A stretch of 58,571 nt of DNA from positions 1 through 58,571 of the forward strand of contig JADLHL010000073.1 in NCBI GenBank assembly GCA_020848815.1. Direction: 5' to 3'. Of the stretch, positions 49,887 through 58,571 are shown piece by piece. The position numbers and the translations under genes are program-made. The notes below the pieces were generated by a model. The model did not search any database and was not told the DNA's origin. It saw only the letters and a program-made list of their open reading frames with translations. The stretch's first letter is position 1. Each line of letters starts with the position of its first letter. The stretch comes from Chitinophagaceae bacterium (GTDB lineage: Bacteria > Bacteroidota > Bacteroidia > Chitinophagales > Chitinophagaceae).

Positions 49887-50876
49887 ATGAATCTCTCTAC
49901 AAATTATCTGGGCATTAAACTGGAATCGCCGGTGGTGGTTTCGGCTTGTACGTTGAGCGAAGATATCAGCAATGTACTGCGTATGGAAGATGCTGGTGCC
50001 GGTGCTGTTGTGATGTTTTCTTTGTTTGAAGAACAGATACGACAAGATGCAGCTCGTTATGATGCTATTTCACAAAGTACCAATAATCTTTTTGCAGAAG
50101 CGTCAGATTTTTTCCCAAGCATGGATGATTACCATGTAGGCCCTTATGAGTATTTAGAAAAAATTCGCCAGGCAAAAGCAAGAACATCTTTGCCTATCAT
50201 TGGCAGCCTCAACGGTATTACCAATGAAGGTTGGATTGAATATGCCAAGCTGATTGAAGAAGCTGGAGCCGATGCATTGGAAGTAAACATCTTTTTCATT
50301 CCGGCTGATATTCATTCCACCGGAGCAGATGTTGAGCGGCGTTATATCGACATTGTAAAAGCGATTCGCAAATCGGTACGCATTCCTATTGCGGTGAAAC
50401 TCAGTCCATACTTCAGTGCTATCGGCAATATGGCTCGTCGCTTGTACGAAGAAGGCGCAAATGGTTTGGTATTATTCAACCGTTTTTACCAACCCGATTT
50501 CGATATTCAGCAACTGAAAGTATTGCCCAACCTGCAATACAGCGAAGCCAGCGAAATTCGTTTGCCGCTGTTGTGGCTGGCAATCTTGCATGGTCGTGTG
50601 CCGGTATCACTGGCGGCTACCAGTGGCGTAAACAGCGAGATTGAAGTGATTAAATATTTACTCGCTGGTGCCGATGTAGCCATGACGGCTTCTACTTTGT
50701 ACCGCAACGGTATCGATTACATCACAGTGATGAACCACGGCATACGCAACTGGATGAAGGCAAAAGGTTTTGAAAGTATTCAGGCATTCAAAGGCGTCAT
50801 GAGTCAGCAAAATATTTCTGACCCCACCGCATATGAAAGGGCCAACTACATCAAAATTTTGGAAAGCAAACGATAA
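49887..50876 (+). CDS. Dihydroorotate dehydrogenase-like flavoprotein
   Basis: NLSTNYLGIKLESPVVVSACTLSEDISNVLRMEDAGAGAVVMFSLFEEQI; TIM-barrel FMN region; no NxSCPN motif. Confidence 0.88.
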   Translation: MNLSTNYLGIKLESPVVVSACTLSEDISNVLRMEDAGAGAVVMFSLFEEQIRQDAARYDAISQSTNNLFAEASDFFPSMDDYHVGPYEYLEKIRQAKARTSLPIIGSLNGITNEGWIEYAKLIEEAGADALEVNIFFIPADIHSTGADVERRYIDIVKAIRKSVRIPIAVKLSPYFSAIGNMARRLYEEGANGLVLFNRFYQPDFDIQQLKVLPNLQYSEASEIRLPLLWLAILHGRVPVSLAATSGVNSEIEVIKYLLAGADVAMTASTLYRNGIDYITVMNHGIRNWMKAKGFESIQAFKGVMSQQNISDPTAYERANYIKILESKR

Positions 50877-50896
50877 CAAACGTGGCAACCATGTCA

Positions 50897-50930
50897 ACGG
50901 ACGGCTGATTCAGTCGTCCGTTTTTTTATT
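50897..50930 (+). terminator. Terminator after the redox cluster
   Basis: acggacggct-gattc-agtcgtccgt + T7. Confidence 0.75.
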
Positions 50931-51003
50931 TTTTTAAGAAGGAGGGGCATGATAGTTACTGATGTTTCTTCGGTTATTTTTAGCAAGCTTAAGATTGTAT
51001 GCC

Positions 51004-53499
51004 ATGCAAAAAAATACTGTTGCCAATAAGCTGGGATGGATGTTTGTGCTACTGCTGCAAAGCGCTGCATTTACACAGGCCTTTGCACAATCATCACTGC
51101 AATTACTCTACGATAAGCCTGCACAAAAATGGACAGAAGCATTGCCTGTAGGCAACGGTCAGTTGGGCGCCATGGTGTTTGGTGGTATCGGGCACGAACT
51201 GCTGCAACTGAATGAAGCCACTTTGTGGAGTGGTGGTCCCATCAATCCCAATCCTAATCCTGCATCGGCTTCTTATTTACCCAAAGTAAGAGAAGCGTTG
51301 TTTGTAGGAAAATACGAAGAGGCCAACCGCCTGGTAAAAAAGATGCAAGGCCTGTATTCGGAAAGCTATATGCCCATGGGCGATGTGCACATTGAGCAAG
51401 ACTTGGGCAATGCAACGGTTACCAGTTATCAACGCAGCTTGCAACTTGCAGATGCAATAGCAACCACCGTTTTTACTGCCAATGGAGTGCAGTACAAACG
51501 AGAAGTATTTGCATCAGCAGCGCATCGAAATTTGATTGTACGTATAACGGCCAGCAAACAGGGGCAATTGAATGTACGCATCCGTGCATCAAGCTTAATG
51601 CGGATACAGCCTGTAGCAATGGCCGCTCAGCAAATGCTGCTCATCAAAGGAAAAGCTCCGGCACACGTTGATCCGAATTATTTCCGCGACAACAAAGAAC
51701 CAGTGATTCAAAATGATGCCAATGGTTGCAGGGGCATGCGTTTTGGCATGGGCATACAGGCAGCCTTGCAGGATGGTAGCCTGCAGATAGATACCAGCGG
51801 TCTGCAAGTAAGCAATGCCACCACACTAACGTTGCACATTTCAGCAGCTACAAGTTTTAATGGCTTTGATAAATGCCCCGATAGTGAAGGAAAAGATGAG
51901 TTGGCGCTAATGCAGCAATACCTGAACGTGACAAAAGCCTTGCCTTATGTTCAGTTGCGTAGCAAACACATAGCAGCGTTTCAGCACTACTTCAACAGAG
52001 TGACCATGTGGTTGAATGATGAGCAAGATGCCATGGCTCCAGTGCCTACGGATCAGCGATTGGAAGCCTACACAAAAGGTGCCAATGACCCCGGATTGGA
52101 AGTGTTGTATTTTCAGTACGGACGATATCTGCTCATCAGCAGTTCGCAAACGCCCAATGTACCGGCCAACCTGCAAGGCATTTGGAACAAAGAGCTGCGG
52201 GCACCGTGGAGTTCCAACTATACCACGAACATCAATGTGCAAATGAACTACTGGCCGGCAGAGGCTACGAACCTTGCAGAAATGCACCAACCGTTATTAG
52301 GGTTTTTAAACAAGCTGGCTATTACTGGTGCAGCTACTGCGAAGAACTTTTACAACATCAACAGCGGTTGGGTGGTCAATCACAACTCAGATATTTGGGC
52401 GCTGAGCAATCCGGTAGGCGATACCGGCAAAGGCGATCCTAAATGGGCCAACTGGGCCATGGGGGCCAACTGGCTCAGCCGGCATGCGTGGGAGCATTAT
52501 CAGTTTACAGGCAACAAAAAGTTTTTGAAAGACACCGCCTATCCGTTGATGAAAGGCGCTGCACAGTTTACACTGCAATGGTTGATACCCGATGCCAATG
52601 GCCGATTGGTAACAGCGCCATCTACTTCGCCGGAAAATGATTACTACTTCGATGGCAGCAAACACACCGGTATGACCATTGCGTCTACCATGGACATGTC
52701 CATCATCAAAGATTTGTTTGACAACCTGATTGCTGCGCAACAGGTGTTGCAATCAGACAAAGCATTTATTGATTCTGTGCAACGGGCAAAAGCATTGTTG
52801 CATCCTTTTCAAATTGGTAGCAAAGGCCAATTGCAAGAGTGGTACAATGATGTAGAAGATGTAGATCCTCATCATCGTCATGTGTCGCATTTGTATGCAT
52901 TGCATCCTGCCAATTTGATATCGCCATTACAAACACCAACACTGGCTGCTGCTGCAAAGCAAACTTTGATGATGCGGGGCGATGATGGCACTGGCTGGAG
53001 CCTCGCCTGGAAAGTAAATTTTTGGGCACGACTGTTGGATGGCGATCATGCATACAAACTGTACCGCAACCTGATGCGATTGGTACGGGAAGGAGACCCC
53101 AACAGCAGAGGTGGTGGCGCTTATCCCAACCTGTTTGATGCGCATCCGCCTTTTCAAATTGATGGCAATTTTGCAGGCACGGCTGGCGTAACAGAAATGC
53201 TGCTGCAAAGCCAGCACAACGAATTGCATTTGCTACCGGCATTGCCCACGGCATGGCACAGCGGGCATGTAAGTGGCCTGGTAGGCAGGGGCAATTTTGT
53301 AGTGTCGCTTACCTGGCAAAACAACGCTTTGCAAAGAGCCGGTATACAATCCCGCAACGGCGGCGAATGTGTGGTACGCAGTGCTTCGCCACTATTGGTA
53401 AATGGCATGGCAGTAGCGGCAGAAAAAACAGCGATTGGTTATGTGATGCGTTTCAACACACAAGCTGGTAAATATTACTTGCTCACAGTAAAGCCTTAA
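51004..53499 (+). CDS. Glycoside hydrolase family 95 (alpha-L-fucosidase-like), secreted
   Basis: LLYDKPAQKWTEALPVGNGQLGAMVFGGIGHELLQLNEATLWSGGP; NYTTNINVQMNYWPAEATNLAEMHQPL; signal peptide. Confidence 0.92.
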   Translation: MQKNTVANKLGWMFVLLLQSAAFTQAFAQSSLQLLYDKPAQKWTEALPVGNGQLGAMVFGGIGHELLQLNEATLWSGGPINPNPNPASASYLPKVREALFVGKYEEANRLVKKMQGLYSESYMPMGDVHIEQDLGNATVTSYQRSLQLADAIATTVFTANGVQYKREVFASAAHRNLIVRITASKQGQLNVRIRASSLMRIQPVAMAAQQMLLIKGKAPAHVDPNYFRDNKEPVIQNDANGCRGMRFGMGIQAALQDGSLQIDTSGLQVSNATTLTLHISAATSFNGFDKCPDSEGKDELALMQQYLNVTKALPYVQLRSKHIAAFQHYFNRVTMWLNDEQDAMAPVPTDQRLEAYTKGANDPGLEVLYFQYGRYLLISSSQTPNVPANLQGIWNKELRAPWSSNYTTNINVQMNYWPAEATNLAEMHQPLLGFLNKLAITGAATAKNFYNINSGWVVNHNSDIWALSNPVGDTGKGDPKWANWAMGANWLSRHAWEHYQFTGNKKFLKDTAYPLMKGAAQFTLQWLIPDANGRLVTAPSTSPENDYYFDGSKHTGMTIASTMDMSIIKDLFDNLIAAQQVLQSDKAFIDSVQRAKALLHPFQIGSKGQLQEWYNDVEDVDPHHRHVSHLYALHPANLISPLQTPTLAAAAKQTLMMRGDDGTGWSLAWKVNFWARLLDGDHAYKLYRNLMRLVREGDPNSRGGGAYPNLFDAHPPFQIDGNFAGTAGVTEMLLQSQHNELHLLPALPTAWHSGHVSGLVGRGNFVVSLTWQNNALQRAGIQSRNGGECVVRSASPLLVNGMAVAAEKTAIGYVMRFNTQAGKYYLLTVKP

Positions 53500-54089
53500 T
53501 CGGTAAATGGTTTGGGAAAAGTAATTTTCCAAAGACCGCGGATATCGCCTTTCACAAATCCAAGGGCTTTATCTTTTGGATACAGTGAGTCGATGACGGC
53601 CAACACTTCGGGTTGCATGCCCATGGCTTTATTGCCGTGGCAATTACCGCAGAGCGGATTCATGATGATGGGTTTGTAAAACACAAATGCAGTTTCTGTT
53701 TCTTGTACTACGTTGGTCAGGCTATCGCCTCTGGCTTTTAGCTGCGCAAATATTTGCCATTGCTTGCTGTCTACACTGTCTAATGCATTTGCCGGATTCC
53801 GAAATCGTTCCGCCACTCTTTGAATCGTAATGCCATCCTTGGCCAGCGATGAGGTGATGGGTGATGCCTGCACGTTACAAAACCGAACGGCCCCTGCAAT
53901 GCCTTTGGTTTCCATGGCATGTAACAACGATTTGCGAAGTGTATCAAACGTAGCAGTAGCAATGCTATCGCCACGTTGCAAGTATAGCTGCTGTTCTGCT
54001 ATGGGTGATTCTTCAATGCAACTTTGGTAGCCTATGGCTGCAAACAACAATGCGATGATGGCCCATTTTTTCATGAGGAGATGTGTCAA
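53496..54089 (-). CDS. DUF3365-type single c-heme protein
   Basis: CGNCHG heme motif, FYKPIIMNPLCGNCHG, lipoprotein/signal-like N-terminus. Confidence 0.8.
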   Translation of the reverse strand: MTHLLMKKWAIIALLFAAIGYQSCIEESPIAEQQLYLQRGDSIATATFDTLRKSLLHAMETKGIAGAVRFCNVQASPITSSLAKDGITIQRVAERFRNPANALDSVDSKQWQIFAQLKARGDSLTNVVQETETAFVFYKPIIMNPLCGNCHGNKAMGMQPEVLAVIDSLYPKDKALGFVKGDIRGLWKITFPKPFTD

Positions 54090-54123
54090 ATGGTTGATGG
54101 GTCAATTTATAAAAAGAAAAGAC

Positions 54124-54522
54124 TTACTGAAACAGCGTCCGTTTTTCGTAGTATGGAGTTTCAGGATCACTCACGGTTTCTTTTTGCAACCAATAGGCTT
54201 GTGTAACTATCTGGCCGGTTTGTGTCTTTAACAAGCGACCAAACACCGCATTCACGGCGTTGAATTTTACATCGGTTACGCCAATGGTAAACAAGCTGGG
54301 TGCAGGCGGTGCTTCTACTGCAGGAGCTACTTCGCCTTCGGCAGGTGGTGCCGCAGGTTTGGCTGCTTTTGGTGGTGCTGCTGCAGCAATCACCACTTCG
54401 TATCCGTTATGCTCCAGCAATGGCTTCAAAAAGTCGACTCTGTCTTGCGACACATTGGTTTCCACCACGGCGCATTTCACACCGTTCAGGTCTTCAAATG
54501 GATGGTTTTTATTGATAGCCAT
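54124..54522 (-). CDS. Hypothetical protein with Ala/Pro-rich linker
   Basis: 132 aa; VVETNVSQDRVDFLKPLLEHNGYEVVI-[AAPPKAAKPAAPPAEGEVAPAVEAPPAP]-SLFTIGVTDVKFNAVNAVFGRLLKT. Confidence 0.65.
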   Translation of the reverse strand: MAINKNHPFEDLNGVKCAVVETNVSQDRVDFLKPLLEHNGYEVVIAAAAPPKAAKPAAPPAEGEVAPAVEAPPAPSLFTIGVTDVKFNAVNAVFGRLLKTQTGQIVTQAYWLQKETVSDPETPYYEKRTLFQ

Positions 54523-54656
54523 ATTTATTATTTAATTTTTGTTTTTGGTTTTTCGTTCTTCAGGTGAGGGCTCATTTACTGAATGTAAGCCAGTTAATTT
54601 TTCTGAATCACCATGCATAAAGAACTACAAACCAAAAACGACAAACTCAAAATACT

Positions 54657-56063
54657 TTAAGAAACCAGTTGATAAATATAATCGTAGGCGCCACTGTACA
54701 AGCCCGTTATTAAAATACCAACGATGCAAATGATCAAAGCAATTTTGGGTGATAAGGGCGTGTTGATTTTTTCCAACGGTGCAGCATTGTGATCCATGAA
54801 CATCGCTTTTACCACCCGCAGGTAGTAGTACAAAGAAATGATCATGTTGAGTGCAGCAATGGTAATGAGCAACCAGTTGCCTTTGGCAGCACCGGCCAGT
54901 ATCAAAAAGAATTTACCAAAGAAACCAGCAGTGGGTGGAATACCTGCCAGTGAAAACAACGCAATGGCTAAGGTCCAGGCCAGCAACGGGTTGGTTTGAT
55001 AAAAGCCCTTGTAATCATCCATTTTTTCTTTGCCGTAGGCGCTGCTCACCAGCGACACCACGCCAAACGCAGCCAGATTGCTGAAGATGTAAATGAGTAC
55101 AAAAAAGATCAACGATGTACTGCTGGCAACACTTTGTCCGCTGATGCCCACCAGTATAAAACCTACCTGTGCAATGGAAGAAAAAGCGAGGAAGCGTTTC
55201 ATGTTTTGCTGACGCATGGCAAACAGGTTGCCAATGAGCATGGTAGCTACTGCGAGGATGTACAGCATGTAGTACCAGGTGTCGCCCATGCTGCGGAATA
55301 CGCTGTACAATACGGTGATGAACACAAACAAAATGGCCCCTTTCGAAATTACACTCAGGTAAGAGGTAACGGGTATAGGTGCACCTTCATACACATCGGC
55401 CGTCCACAGGTGGAAGGGTACCGCAGAAATTTTGAAACCAAAACCTGCGAGTATCATTACAAAAGCGAGTATTTCCAACGGGCTGCCGGAGATGGCGGCT
55501 GCAATAGCAGAATAGCTTACACTACCTACAATGCCGTACATCCATGAAATACCCATCAGCAATAGTGCAGAAGAAAATGCTGATGACACAATCATTTTAA
55601 AAGCAGCTTCACTTGATTGTTTTTTGTGCAAATCGAAGTTGACCATGGCAGCCAGTGGAATGGTACTGAGTTCTAAACCGAGGTAAAACATGAGCAGGTT
55701 GGCACTCGACAGCATGAAGAACATGCCCAGCAAAGTGCTGATGAGCAACAGGTAAAATTCCATGGCATGCTTGTGGGCCTTCAACCACTGATAACTCTGC
55801 AATGAGATGATGAGGGTGCCGAGTGTCAGGATGTTTTTTTCCAGCCGGATTAAGTCGGTGGTATGAAACATGTTGCCGAAAATCATGCCGGTATCCTTCA
55901 CCAAAAAGCCCATGGCCAGTGTGGCAATCAATACCACATTCACCATGTTCATTACTGTTTCATTTTTCAAACGGGCATTGCCCAGTTTCAAAAAAAGCAA
56001 CCCAAAAATGATGAGGATGAGCATCAGCTCAGAACGCATCAAAAGGAAAAAATCTTGTACCAT
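54657..56063 (-). CDS. nuoN: NADH-quinone oxidoreductase subunit N
   Basis: Proton-pumping membrane subunit, 468 aa, upstream of nuoM/L order; LLAWTLAIALFSLAGIPPTAGFFGKF. Confidence 0.93.
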   Translation of the reverse strand: MVQDFFLLMRSELMLILIIFGLLFLKLGNARLKNETVMNMVNVVLIATLAMGFLVKDTGMIFGNMFHTTDLIRLEKNILTLGTLIISLQSYQWLKAHKHAMEFYLLLISTLLGMFFMLSSANLLMFYLGLELSTIPLAAMVNFDLHKKQSSEAAFKMIVSSAFSSALLLMGISWMYGIVGSVSYSAIAAAISGSPLEILAFVMILAGFGFKISAVPFHLWTADVYEGAPIPVTSYLSVISKGAILFVFITVLYSVFRSMGDTWYYMLYILAVATMLIGNLFAMRQQNMKRFLAFSSIAQVGFILVGISGQSVASSTSLIFFVLIYIFSNLAAFGVVSLVSSAYGKEKMDDYKGFYQTNPLLAWTLAIALFSLAGIPPTAGFFGKFFLILAGAAKGNWLLITIAALNMIISLYYYLRVVKAMFMDHNAAPLEKINTPLSPKIALIICIVGILITGLYSGAYDYIYQLVS

Positions 56064-56070
56064 ATGAAAA

Positions 56071-56249
56071 ACCCCCTAAATCCCCCTAAAGGGGGACTTT
56101 ACCATTTATTGAATGAGTTAAAAATTTCATAGTTGAGTGATGTACTGTTGATGAAGTGAGTGACACAACTTGGATGCCATATTTGATGTCGCTGGTATCA
56201 TAGTTATATACACTTGTACTTTTCTCCCTTTAGGGGGATAGGGGGGTTA
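56071..56249. repeat. Inverted CCCCCTAAA-type repeats flanking the nuoM-nuoN spacer
   Basis: ccccctaaatccccctaaagggggac at 56071 and ctccctttagggggataggggggtta at 56224. Confidence 0.7.
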
Positions 56250-57723
56250 TTTTCCCCATAATTGCTTCTGTACCGGGTGTGATGAGGTGATTGATGAGGA
56301 AAGGTGTGATACCAATAACCAGTATGGCTGCAACGAGTATGATAGCTGCTGTTTTTTCATTCCAACGGGCATCTTTAAACTCGAAATAAGCTTCATGTTC
56401 TACCGGCCCCATAATGACTTTGCCAATGGCCCGCAAAATGTACACGGCTGTAACAACAATGGATGCGGTAGCGGCAATGGTAGCCACTCTGTGCAGGGTG
56501 CCGCCATTTTCCCAACTACCTATAAACACCATCATTTCGGCCACAAAACCACTGAAGCCCGGTAGACCCAAAGAAGTGAGACCGGCGATCATAAATACAG
56601 TTGAGATAAAGGGAATGGTTTTGAGTAAGCCCCCCATTTTATCTACCATGCGGGTGTGGGTGCGTTCGTACACCATACCAATCACGGCGAAGAAAAGTGC
56701 CGTCATCAAACCATGCGATACCATTTGAATAACTGCACCGGCAATGGCCGTTTTGGTGAGCATGCCAATGCCAAACAACACGAAGCCGGTATGGCTAACG
56801 GATGAGTAAGCGTTGATGTATTTCAAATCGGTTTGCATCATGGTAGCGAAGGAGCCGTACAAAATGGCAATGGCCGACAACACGATGATGTAAGGAGAGT
56901 AATAATGTGCCGCTTCGGGCATGATAGTAGTGGCCACCCGCAGAATGCCGTAGCCGCCGAGCTTCATGCTGATGCCTGCCAAAAACATACTTGCTGCAGT
57001 GGGTGCACTACTGTGACCATCGGGCACCCAGGTATGAAACGGAAACAACGCCGTAAATACACCGAAGCCAATGAAGGCAAAAGGAAAGAAGAATTTTTGT
57101 TGCTCTACACTCAGCGGATTGGCGGCCAACTCACTCATGTTGAAGCTGAGGTTGCCACTCGCATTGTTGAAATACAAACCGGCTAAACCTATAAACACCA
57201 ATGCCGATGCACCCATGAGCATGAGTACGAGTTTGGTAGCACTGTATTCTTTTTTGCCACTGCCCCAAATGCCGATGAGCAAAAACTTGGGCACCACCGC
57301 CAGTTCTAAAAAGAAGAACATGGTAAATACATCGGTAGAAATAAAGTAGCCATAAGCACCAGCACTCAAAAGCATGAGTAAGAAGAAAAACTCACGGCTC
57401 ATCTTTTCCATGTTCCAGCTGATGAGCACACCTGCCAGTACTACGATGGCTGTGAGCATAATCATAGCAATGGAAATACCATCGACACCTACGCTGTGGT
57501 AAATGTGCAGTGGTTTGTACCAGGCGTAGCTGCTTTCAAACGCCATTGAGCCACTCATGCTCGATGCAGGATCTTGCATAAATACATAGAGCAGTACACA
57601 CGATAGCAACAGCTGCAGTGTGGCACCAATAGCAGCAATGCTGCGTACCTGCTTCAGTTGGCTGAAGGGCAGTATGGCCAGTGCCGATACAACAGGTAGT
57701 ACAATAAGCCAGTTAAGATTCAT
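56230..57723 (-). CDS. nuoM: NADH-quinone oxidoreductase subunit M
   Basis: 497 aa, GVDGISIAMIMLTAIVV, FPFHTWVPDGHSSAPTAASMFLAGISMKLGGYGILR. Confidence 0.95.
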   Translation of the reverse strand: MNLNWLIVLPVVSALAILPFSQLKQVRSIAAIGATLQLLLSCVLLYVFMQDPASSMSGSMAFESSYAWYKPLHIYHSVGVDGISIAMIMLTAIVVLAGVLISWNMEKMSREFFFLLMLLSAGAYGYFISTDVFTMFFFLELAVVPKFLLIGIWGSGKKEYSATKLVLMLMGASALVFIGLAGLYFNNASGNLSFNMSELAANPLSVEQQKFFFPFAFIGFGVFTALFPFHTWVPDGHSSAPTAASMFLAGISMKLGGYGILRVATTIMPEAAHYYSPYIIVLSAIAILYGSFATMMQTDLKYINAYSSVSHTGFVLFGIGMLTKTAIAGAVIQMVSHGLMTALFFAVIGMVYERTHTRMVDKMGGLLKTIPFISTVFMIAGLTSLGLPGFSGFVAEMMVFIGSWENGGTLHRVATIAATASIVVTAVYILRAIGKVIMGPVEHEAYFEFKDARWNEKTAAIILVAAILVIGITPFLINHLITPGTEAIMGKITPLSP

Positions 57724-57735
57724 ACCATCAATATT

Positions 57736-58571
57736 TTAATGCCACAGGTAAATAAAAATGAAAGCCAACAACAAGGCGCCGGCAAAGAAGTACATAGCGT
57801 ATTGCTGCACTTTACCGCTTTGCCATCCTTTAATCATAAACGATACGTCATCGGTAGCACTGGCAACAGTGTTTACAGTGCCATCAACAATGTTTTTATC
57901 GGTCCATGCGGCAGGCTTGCCAATGAAGCGGAAAATGATTTTATGGGTAATGAACAGGTAGAGTTCATCAATGTAAAACTTGCGATAGGCAGCATGATAC
58001 AAACCGCCCATAGTATTTGCAAGGCTTGCTGGTTTATCATTTGCTTTTTGATACAGCACATACGCAACGCCAATGCCAATAATCACCATGGCTACAGGTG
58101 CAATAGAGAACATCAGGTGCAGGTGCGTGTCAAACCCTTTGCCATTGCTGCTTACGTATTGCGCAAAAGGAATGAAGCCGGTTACAATCGTCAGCAGTGA
58201 CAATACAATCAGCGGCAGCTTCATACTCATTGGGCCTTCGCCATGATGTGCATCGTAGTGTTTTTCTTTTTGCCAGAAAATCATGAAGTACAAACGGAAC
58301 ATGTAGAAGGCAGTAAGGCCTGCGGTAAACAAGGCAATAAAGTAGATGGCTTTGTTGCCTTCGTAAGCAGCCAGCAATATTTCTTCTTTACTAAAGAAAC
58401 CACTCAATGGTGGTACACCCGCAATGGCCAGGCAAGCCAGCAGAAATGTGGCATGTGTAACGGGCATGTGTTTACGCAAACCGCCCATGTCCAACATATC
58501 GTTGCTGTGTACATAATGTATTACGGCACCAGCACCAAGGAACAACAATGATTTAAAGAAGGCGTGGGTAA
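57736..58571 (-). CDS. nuoL: NADH-quinone oxidoreductase subunit L, partial (runs off window end)
   Basis: THAFFKSLLFLGAGAVIHYVH...DMGGLRKHMPVTHATFLLACLAIAGVPPLSGFFSKEEIL; frame open to 58571. Confidence 0.93.
   Translation of the reverse strand, partial: THAFFKSLLFLGAGAVIHYVHSNDMLDMGGLRKHMPVTHATFLLACLAIAGVPPLSGFFSKEEILLAAYEGNKAIYFIALFTAGLTAFYMFRLYFMIFWQKEKHYDAHHGEGPMSMKLPLIVLSLLTIVTGFIPFAQYVSSNGKGFDTHLHLMFSIAPVAMVIIGIGVAYVLYQKANDKPASLANTMGGLYHAAYRKFYIDELYLFITHKIIFRFIGKPAAWTDKNIVDGTVNTVASATDDVSFMIKGWQSGKVQQYAMYFFAGALLLAFIFIYLWH

Overview
The window looks like a chromosomal segment of a Bacteroidota bacterium, probably near Chitinophagaceae. Support: type IX secretion sorting tails, a TAnnTTTG-type promoter, DUF1501/DUF1800 and GbsR-type families, a Zn-less DksA, and typical Bacteroidota intergenic repeats. 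It is mostly housekeeping: hemL, gyrB, ileS, a dksA-like gene, an msbA-type ABC exporter, rbfA, a LolC/FtsX-type permease, the N-half of transketolase, a wecA-like gene, frr, mscL, scpA, engB, dtd, a MazG-like gene, glyS, nifJ (PFOR) and nuoN/M/L. No tRNA, rRNA, CRISPR array, transposase or phage was recognised. The less ordinary parts are: (1) a ~0.9 kb non-coding repeat island upstream of glyS (about 41.8-42.8 kb) with two near-identical 86-bp hairpin repeats, degenerate ATCCGTG-type units and a 22-bp inverted pair; (2) degenerate short-word repeats at gene starts and stops, including one that encodes the last residues of NuoM; (3) a GltD-like/PFOR/DHOD-like redox cluster whose DHOD-like member lacks the class-1 catalytic Cys motif; (4) a Cys-rich AraC regulator beside a TonB receptor with CxxC in its plug; (5) a T9SS surface module with an eight-repeat SdrD-B protein and a PQQ-type dehydrogenase/DUF1800/DUF1501 set; (6) a GNAT fusion and two zinc-ribbon-like proteins that have lost cysteines; (7) an unlisted 36-aa single-TM ORF. 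All family calls come from reading motifs by eye; no database search was run.
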